From Kutzneria sp035492655 (GTDB taxonomy: Bacteria > Actinomycetota > Actinomycetes > Mycobacteriales > Pseudonocardiaceae), in assembly GCA_035492655.1 (NCBI GenBank), contig DATJJB010000651.1, positions 10,352 through 74,351 on the forward strand: DNA of 64,000 nucleotides. Direction: 5' to 3'. Positions 59,026 through 64,000 of this stretch are shown in pieces. The notes beneath the pieces were generated by a model, which was not told the origin of the DNA, did no database searches, and saw only the letters and a list, made by a program, of their open reading frames with translations. Within the stretch, counting starts at the first letter, position 1, and each line of letters begins with the position of its first letter. A program made the position numbers and the translations under genes.

Positions 59026-61032
59026 CCGTTCTGCCTCCGGGCCGCCGAACTGCTCCTGGATGGCCAGCGCCGCCGTCAGCTGGGCCCGCCGCTCCGGCTC
59101 ATCGCCGGTGAGCTCGGCGAGGTCGGCCAGCGCTTCCCTGGCCTGTACCACGTAGTTCAGATGCCCGCCGTCCGCCAGCACCGCAAGTGAACTGACCAGT
59201 ACAGCCCGAGCCTCGTCGATCCGTCCGAGTCGCATGTGGACGGTGCCGAGCCCGATGCCCGCCCGCGCCGCCATCCGCTCGTCCCCCACCGCCCGGCACA
59301 GCTCGATCGCCTGCCGCAGCGTGGCTTCGGCCTCGTCGTAGCGTTCCTGGGCGAGCAACGCCATCCCCAGGAACATCGTCACGAACGCGATGCCGCGCCG
59401 GTCGTCCTCCTTGGCGAACTCGGCGATGGCCCGCTGGTAAGCCTCGATCGCGCCGGCCGGATCACCGGTGTTGTCCCGGAACCGACCGATCAGCTCCCAC
59501 ACCGACGCCAGCAGCCGCACATCGCCCGAATCCTCGGCCAACGGCAGCGCCAGATCCAACTGCCGCCGAGCTCGGTCGACATCCCGAAGGTCCAGCAACG
59601 CCCGGGACATGAAGCTACGCAGCCGCGCCTCGACCCGCCGGTTGCCGACCTCGTTGGCCGCCCGCGCACCGACCTCGCTGGACTCGATCCAGTCGGCCAG
59701 ATAGCGCTTACCCAGGTACAACGCGGTCAGGCTCTCGGCCAGCTGCCACGCCTCGTCGTGCCAGCCGAACGCGTGCGCGGCCCGCACGGTGGCGAGCAGG
59801 TTCTGCCGCTCGGCGTCCAGCCAGACATAGGGTTCGAGCCCGTCCCACGGATCGTCGACCGGCTCCGGCGCCGGCGTGAAGCGCAGTCGGCCCGGACCGA
59901 GAAGCTGCTGGTCCGCCAACGCCGCCCGGCGCAGGTAGTACTGGATCGACCGCAGCACAACACCTTCGCGCTCGGTCGCCGACTCACCGGCCAGCGCCTG
60001 CTCCTCGGCGTGCCGCAACACCAAGCTGTGGAAGCGAAAGCGGCCGTCGTCCTGCTCGGTCAACAGGTTCACCGCGACCAGCCGGTCCAGCGAGCCCGGC
60101 GCGCCGGTGGCCTCGTCGGCCAGCCGCTCGCCGAAGTCGACCACCGGCAGCATGCTCAGCCGCCGGTACAGCCGCGCGTTGTCGTCGGAAAGATCCTGGT
60201 ACACCACGGAAAACAGGGCCGACACGGAGTCGATGCCCCGGGTCTTGATGTCGGCCACGAGCTTGCCCACCCGCATCGAACGCCGCTCCACCAGGCGCGT
60301 GCCGGCGGTGCGCAACGCGATCGGCAGGCCCTCGCACAGCGCCACGAGTTCGTCGGTCGCCGCCGGCTCGGCGTCCAGGCGTGCCGGGCCGGCGATACCG
60401 GCCAGCAGGTCCCGGCCGTGCTCGGCGTTCAACGGCTCCACCATCAGCACTTCGGCGCCGAGTTGGCCGATCAGTTCCGCCAATCGGTCGTTGCTGGTGA
60501 CGAGCACCACGCTGCCGGAGCCGTTGGGCAGGAACGGATACACCTGCGCCGGCTCGGTGACGTCATCCAGCACGACCAGCGAGGCCCGGCCGGCCGCGCA
60601 GCTCCGGTACAGGGTGGTCAGCTCGGGCAGGCTCGCCGGGATCAGCTCGTCCTTGACGCCGTAGCTGCGCACGCAGGCGCTCAGCGCGTCGCGGACCGTC
60701 CGTCCGCGCAGGTCGACGTACAGCTCCCCACCGGGGAACGGAGCCGGCCGGCTGCCGGCCAGTTCGCCGGCGGCGCGGGTCTTTCCACTGCCGGCCAACC
60801 CGGTGAGCACCGCGACCCGCGTCGGCGCTTCGGGGTCGGCCGACAACAAGCTGTCCGCCCGGGCCAGCAGGTCGGCGCGGTTCACGAAGTGCGGCAGCCG
60901 AGCCGGGAGTTGGCGCGGGATCACCGGCGCGCCGTGCTGGTGGATCGTGACCGGCCCGGTGATGTCGCGCGCCTGGATGACGATTCCGGCGTTGTCGCCC
61001 GAGAGCTCGTTGCTGACCGACTCGTCCGACAC
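59002..61032 (-). CDS. NB-ARC/TPR STAND ATPase with short N-terminal motif
   Basis: This 676-residue NLR-like protein begins with a short hydrophobic/Gly motif 'LSGDNAGIVIQARDITG' then 'VTIHQHG'. NB-ARC follows (about 45-330): Walker A 'LTGLAGSGKTRAAGELAG', Walker B 'ASLVVLDDVT', 'VVLVTSNDRLAEL' and 'ALCEGLPIALRTAGTRL'. Tetratricopeptide repeats (about 395-676) end the protein. The N-terminal motif resembles the amyloid-type signalling sequences reported before NB-ARC in bacterial NLRs, but it is not followed by an effector domain. GTG at 61032 has no Shine-Dalgarno; TTG at 61074 is possible. Downstream of padR by 64 bases. Confidence 0.85.
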   Translation of the reverse strand: MSDESVSNELSGDNAGIVIQARDITGPVTIHQHGAPVIPRQLPARLPHFVNRADLLARADSLLSADPEAPTRVAVLTGLAGSGKTRAAGELAGSRPAPFPGGELYVDLRGRTVRDALSACVRSYGVKDELIPASLPELTTLYRSCAAGRASLVVLDDVTEPAQVYPFLPNGSGSVVLVTSNDRLAELIGQLGAEVLMVEPLNAEHGRDLLAGIAGPARLDAEPAATDELVALCEGLPIALRTAGTRLVERRSMRVGKLVADIKTRGIDSVSALFSVVYQDLSDDNARLYRRLSMLPVVDFGERLADEATGAPGSLDRLVAVNLLTEQDDGRFRFHSLVLRHAEEQALAGESATEREGVVLRSIQYYLRRAALADQQLLGPGRLRFTPAPEPVDDPWDGLEPYVWLDAERQNLLATVRAAHAFGWHDEAWQLAESLTALYLGKRYLADWIESSEVGARAANEVGNRRVEARLRSFMSRALLDLRDVDRARRQLDLALPLAEDSGDVRLLASVWELIGRFRDNTGDPAGAIEAYQRAIAEFAKEDDRRGIAFVTMFLGMALLAQERYDEAEATLRQAIELCRAVGDERMAARAGIGLGTVHMRLGRIDEARAVLVSSLAVLADGGHLNYVVQAREALADLAELTGDEPERRAQLTAALAIQEQFGGPEAERLRAKLGE

Positions 61033-61096
61033 GGAGGTAAACGGTACGCGATCAGCACCACACCGCGAACCCAACGACCGGGATCACCCGCTCGGG

Positions 61097-61558
61097 CTAG
61101 GCCACGCGGGCCCGCAGCCAGGCCAGTTCGGCCGCGCGGCCGGCGGCCAGCACCTCCTGCCGGCACTGCTGGTACGGGTCGGCCGCCGCCGGCAGGGCCC
61201 GGGCCTCCAGCACCTCGAGCCGTCGGCGCAGGAGCTCGGCCGGGTCCGGCAGGACGGCGAGAAAGGCCAGCGCGGTCAGCCAGGTCGGGTCGTCGGCCAC
61301 GTCGATCACGGCCAGCCTGCGGGTGAGTTCGGTGTGGCCGGCCGGCGTAAGGGTCAGCACCTGCCTGGGCGCGGCCACCCGCCCCGGCCGGGCCTGCCGG
61401 GTGAGCAGCCCGGCCGCGGTGAGCCGCTTGATCGCCGGGTAGAGCGTGCCGTCGGCGACCGGGCGGCCATGGCCGGTGATCTCCGGAATCCGCAGGCGGA
61501 GCTCGTATCCGTGCGCCGGACCGGCGGCGAGCAGCCCCAGGATCACCAACTCCACCAT
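61097..61558 (-). CDS. PadR-family transcriptional regulator
   Basis: This 153-residue protein has a winged helix at its N-terminus: 'VELVILGLLAAGPAHGYEL' and 'VADGTLYPAIKRLTAAGLLT', followed by a helical C-terminal dimerisation part. Such proteins sense phenolics or drugs and repress nearby genes. It precedes the NB-ARC gene on the same strand, its likely target. Confidence 0.93.
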   Translation of the reverse strand: MVELVILGLLAAGPAHGYELRLRIPEITGHGRPVADGTLYPAIKRLTAAGLLTRQARPGRVAAPRQVLTLTPAGHTELTRRLAVIDVADDPTWLTALAFLAVLPDPAELLRRRLEVLEARALPAAADPYQQCRQEVLAAGRAAELAWLRARVA

Positions 61559-61756
61559 GCAGGCATTAAAGCGGTCGGGACGGCGGTGGCGGGAGAGGTG
61601 AAAGCGGTGAAGGAGGGTGGTGACGGCCGGGCGGAGCCGAACGGATCGCCGCCGAAGCGGGCGCGGAGGTCCGACCGGAGACCGGCGGGCTGGCGAGCGT
61701 GGCAGCAGGCCAGTGCCTGAGCACGGAGTTCATCAGGTTGGCCGCTAGGCGTGCCG
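61559..61756. other. Intergenic gap, no gene recognised
   Basis: This 198-base GC-rich gap lies between padR and the amino-acid ABC operon. It contains a short open frame with GTG starts and an Arg-rich product, which I do not trust. It presumably holds the padR promoter. No hairpin stands out. Confidence 0.5.
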
Positions 61757-62671
61757 TCAGGTCCTGGGCAGGCCCGGCGGGTTGATCACGGACTTGGGCA
61801 CGGCCTCGTTGCCCAGGCCCCAGCGGTCGAGGACCTTGCGGTAGCTGCCGTCGGCGATGACCTGGTTCAGGGCGTCGTTGAGGGCCCGCACCAAGCCGTT
61901 GCCCTTCTTGGTGGTGGCGGCGATCTCGCCCTGCAGGGTGGGGCCGGCGCCGGAGATGGTGCCGACGATCTCGGTCTGCCCGGAGGACTTGACGTGGTAG
62001 GCGGCGGTGGGGTTGGGCCCGAGGTAGGCGTCGATCCGCCCGGACTGCAAGGCCAGGTAGTAGTCGGTGGAGTTCTGGAAGTACTTGATGTCAACGGGTT
62101 CGAGGCCGTGGGCGACGTTCTGGGTGTTCCAGTCGAGCAGCAGCTTCTCCTGGTTGGTGCCGGAGGAGACGGCGATGGTCCTGCCGGCGACGTCGGGTGC
62201 GCCGGAGACCTTCCAGTTGCTGCCCTTGCGCGCCTCGAAGGAGACGTTGTCCAGGCGGTAGGTGGCGAAGTCGTACTTCTCCTTGCGCGCCTCGGTCACG
62301 GTGATGTTGGTGAAACCGGCGTCGTACTTGCCGGAATCGAGGCCCACGAACACGTTCTCCCACGAAGCCACGTTGGTCTGCGTCTTGAGGCCCAGCACGT
62401 CGGCGACCAGGGAGGCGATGTCCACCTCGACGCCGATGGGCGTCTTGTTGTCGGTGTCGTAGAACGACAGCGGCGGCACGGTACCGACACTGGTGATCAC
62501 CTGGAGGGCGCCGCGGTCCCGGATCGCCCGCGGCACTTCGGCGGCGATCCGGTCGACCTTGGCGGCGGTGATGCGGGGCTGCTGCTGGCTGACGTCGCTC
62601 GAACCCGCCGCGGCGCCGCAGGCGGTCAGCGTCACCGCCGCCACGAGCAGCGCAACTACCTTGGTGTACAA
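61757..62671 (-). CDS. Polar amino-acid ABC transporter, substrate-binding lipoprotein
   Basis: This 304-residue SBP_bac_3 protein has a lipobox 'VTLTACGAAA' with Cys near residue 18, 'VPPLSFYDTDNKTPIGVEVDIA', 'WENVFVGLDSGKYDAGFTNITVTEARKEKYDFA' (typical, in part), and 'GRTIAVSSGTNQEKLLLDW'. A TTG start at 62671 is preferred because AGGAGGAAA sits 7 bases before it. Downstream gene of the permease-ATPase unit. Confidence 0.93.
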   Translation of the reverse strand: MYTKVVALLVAAVTLTACGAAAGSSDVSQQQPRITAAKVDRIAAEVPRAIRDRGALQVITSVGTVPPLSFYDTDNKTPIGVEVDIASLVADVLGLKTQTNVASWENVFVGLDSGKYDAGFTNITVTEARKEKYDFATYRLDNVSFEARKGSNWKVSGAPDVAGRTIAVSSGTNQEKLLLDWNTQNVAHGLEPVDIKYFQNSTDYYLALQSGRIDAYLGPNPTAAYHVKSSGQTEIVGTISGAGPTLQGEIAATTKKGNGLVRALNDALNQVIADGSYRKVLDRWGLGNEAVPKSVINPPGLPRT

Positions 62672-62681
62672 CGCTTTCCTC

Positions 62682-63434
62682 CTACAGAACCTTGGAAAGG
62701 AACGATCTGGTGCGCTCGTGGGACGGGCGGTCGAGCACGTCGGCCGGCGGACCCTGTTCCAGCACGACGCCGTCGTCCATGAACACGACGGTGTCGGCGA
62801 CCTCGCGGGCGAAGCCGATCTCGTGCGTGACGACGATCATCGTGGTGCCGCTGCGGGCCAGGTCCTTCATCACGTCCAGCACCTCGCCGACCAGCTCCGG
62901 GTCCAACGCGGACGTCGGCTCGTCGAACAGGACCACCTTGGGGTCCAGGGCGAGCGCGCGGGCGATGGCCACTCGCTGCTGCTGCCCGCCGGAAAGCTGG
63001 CGGGGGTAGGAGGAAGCCTTCTCGGCCAGCCCGACCCGGTCGAGCAGCTCCACAGCCTTGGCGCGAGCCAGATCCCGGGTCAGGCGACCGGTCGCGACGG
63101 GCGCCTCGGCGATGTTGTCGACGACCGTGAGATGCGGGAACAGGTTGAAGTTCTGGAACACGAAGCCGATGGCGCTGCGCTGCTTGAGCACATCGCGTTC
63201 CTTGAGCTCGTAGAGCTTGTCGCCGCGACGGCGGTACCCGATCAGCTCGCCGTCCACCCGGATCTGCCCGCGGTCGACCTTTTCCAGGTGGTTCACGCTG
63301 CGCAGCAGCGTGGACTTGCCGGAGCCGGACGGCCCGAGCACCACGGCCACCTCCCCGGCACCGACCCGCAGGCTCACGCCCTTGAGCACCTCGTGCTGGC
63401 CGAAACTCTTGTGCACGTCCCGGATCTCGATCAT
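62682..63434 (-). CDS. Polar amino-acid ABC transporter, ATP-binding protein
   Basis: This 250-residue ATPase has Walker A 'LGPSGSGKSTLLR', Q-loop 'FVFQNFNLFPHLTV', signature 'LSGGQQQRVAIARAL', Walker B 'VVLFDEPTSALDPE' and switch His 'VTHEIGFAREVAD'. ATG at 63434 overlaps the permease stop (ATGA at 63431-63434). A GlnQ/HisP-type importer. Confidence 0.97.
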   Translation of the reverse strand: MIEIRDVHKSFGQHEVLKGVSLRVGAGEVAVVLGPSGSGKSTLLRSVNHLEKVDRGQIRVDGELIGYRRRGDKLYELKERDVLKQRSAIGFVFQNFNLFPHLTVVDNIAEAPVATGRLTRDLARAKAVELLDRVGLAEKASSYPRQLSGGQQQRVAIARALALDPKVVLFDEPTSALDPELVGEVLDVMKDLARSGTTMIVVTHEIGFAREVADTVVFMDDGVVLEQGPPADVLDRPSHERTRSFLSKVL

Positions 63435-64000
63435 CGCGATCCCCTGGCGTAGCGGCGTTCCACGTAGTGCTGCACGAGCGAGAGCACCGAGGTCAGCACC
63501 ACGTACCAGACGGTGGCGACCATGAGCAGCGCCACCACGCGGGCGTTGCGGCCGTAGATCACCTGAACCTGGTAGAACAGCTCGTTGATCGCCACCACCG
63601 ACACGATCGACGTGCCCTTGAGCAGCCCGATCACCTCGTTGGCGGCGTTCGGCAGGATCGAGCGCATGGCTTGCGGCAGCACGATTCGCCGGAACTGGCG
63701 GCCGCGCGGAATGCCCAGCGCGGCGGCGGCCTGGAGTTGGCCGCCGTCGACGGCCAGCACGCCGGAGCGGATGATCTCGGCCGAGTAGGCGGCCTGGTGC
63801 AGCGTCAACCCGATCACGGCCGCGCCCAACGGGGAGAACAGGTCCTGGGTCGGCACGGCGAAGAACACCGGCCCGAACGGGATCCCGAAGCCCAGCTCGG
63901 GATACAGGTAGGAGACGTTGAACCAGAAGATGATCTGCACGATCAGCGGGATGGAACGGAACGCCCACACGTAGCCCCAGGCCACCGTGCGCAGGAACCG
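63431..64000 (-). CDS. Polar amino-acid ABC transporter permease, N-terminus beyond the window
   Basis: About 190 residues are visible, reading from the right edge. The HisMQ-type permease core shows 'WAFRSIPLIVQIIFW', 'LTLHQAAYSAEIIRSGVLAVDGGQLQAAAALGI' (EAA-type loop, in part) and 'GTSIVSVVAINELFY'. Co-translated with the ATPase (ATGA overlap). The start is outside the window. Confidence 0.95.
   Translation of the reverse strand, partial: RFLRTVAWGYVWAFRSIPLIVQIIFWFNVSYLYPELGFGIPFGPVFFAVPTQDLFSPLGAAVIGLTLHQAAYSAEIIRSGVLAVDGGQLQAAAALGIPRGRQFRRIVLPQAMRSILPNAANEVIGLLKGTSIVSVVAINELFYQVQVIYGRNARVVALLMVATVWYVVLTSVLSLVQHYVERRYARGSR

Noticed and set aside
61604..61720. Small Arg/Lys-rich plus-strand frame upstream of the ABC operon
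   Set aside because: No good ribosome-binding context, low-complexity basic product and no recognised homologue pattern; likely chance.

Overview
This 64 kb window is high-GC DNA with dense genes, GTG and TTG starts, leaderless-looking starts, rare TTA (bldA-type) codons in regulators, actinobacterial regulator families (MmyB-like XRE, TetR, PadR, LacI, RsbU/V/W-type partner switching), an F420-dependent oxidoreductase, a type I PKS and a probable SAM-IV riboswitch. It comes from a filamentous actinomycete. A Pseudonocardiales genus such as Kutzneria or Amycolatopsis would fit, but that is inference. No phage, plasmid backbone, CRISPR array or intact IS element was seen.

Layout. 1-7.6 kb: a small secondary-metabolite locus with an IS701-transposase-like protein (cut by the window edge), a membrane protein, an XRE/MmyB regulator, a LAL-type ATPase lacking its HTH (with an Arg-substituted Walker A and a TTA codon), and a translationally coupled single-module PKS (KS-AT-remnant DH-ACP). 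7.6-17.0 kb: nine minus-strand genes in one apparent operon, reading DJ-1/PfpI, ThDP decarboxylase-like, DJ-1/PfpI, AGE epimerase family, STAS, GlgX, STAS, HATPase, PP2C. Carbonyl/sugar metabolism is thus coupled to a partner-switching stress cascade. A receiver-thioredoxin-reductase-like fusion is divergent from it. 18.9-33.1 kb: an accessory redox/catabolic zone with a BBE flavoenzyme, NTF2-like, HbpS/GlcG-like, two MFS pumps, a second ThDP enzyme, quinone reductase, ABM, cupin, a SnoaL-ankyrin fusion, muconolactone-isomerase-like, tandem EthD, a TetR/SDR pair with a perfect operator, and a DapB-like dehydrogenase.

33.1-38.2 kb: small housekeeping genes, the probable SAM-IV riboswitch ahead of a GNAT gene, a serine hydrolase, ArsC-like protein, a P450 and a YjbR protein. 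38.2-44.3 kb: a CDP-alcohol phosphotransferase gene divergent from a coupled five-gene set (dehydrogenase, PTPS paralogue lacking standard metal and Cys residues, GT4, methyltransferase, flippase-like membrane protein), followed by one unrecognised gene. It looks like an unassigned small-molecule or glycolipid pathway. 44.3-49.8 kb: LacI regulator, MFS, phosphodiesterase, acyl-CoA ligase and histidine phosphatase.

49.8-50.2 kb holds the most striking object: a compact transcription unit with a promoter-like sequence, a seven-codon leader peptide (M-L-C-Q-L-L-L) behind a strong Shine-Dalgarno, an intrinsic terminator ending in six T, then three tRNA genes with anticodons GAG (Leu), CAG (Leu) and GCA (Cys), closed by a second hairpin. 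The leader is built almost entirely of codons these tRNAs would read. The two 'Leu' tRNAs have short variable loops, unlike normal bacterial tRNA-Leu, and the tRNA-Cys has a shrunken D-arm. This suggests an attenuation-controlled set of alternative or backup tRNAs.

50.2-64 kb: a secreted tandem-CHRD protein, a lipoprotein, LLM oxidoreductase, SBF-like transporter, adenosine deaminase family protein, cold-shock protein, an ABC-F ATPase, a GT-B-like protein, an NB-ARC/TPR STAND ATPase with a possible amyloid-type N-terminal motif, PadR, and a polar amino-acid ABC importer whose permease runs off the end.
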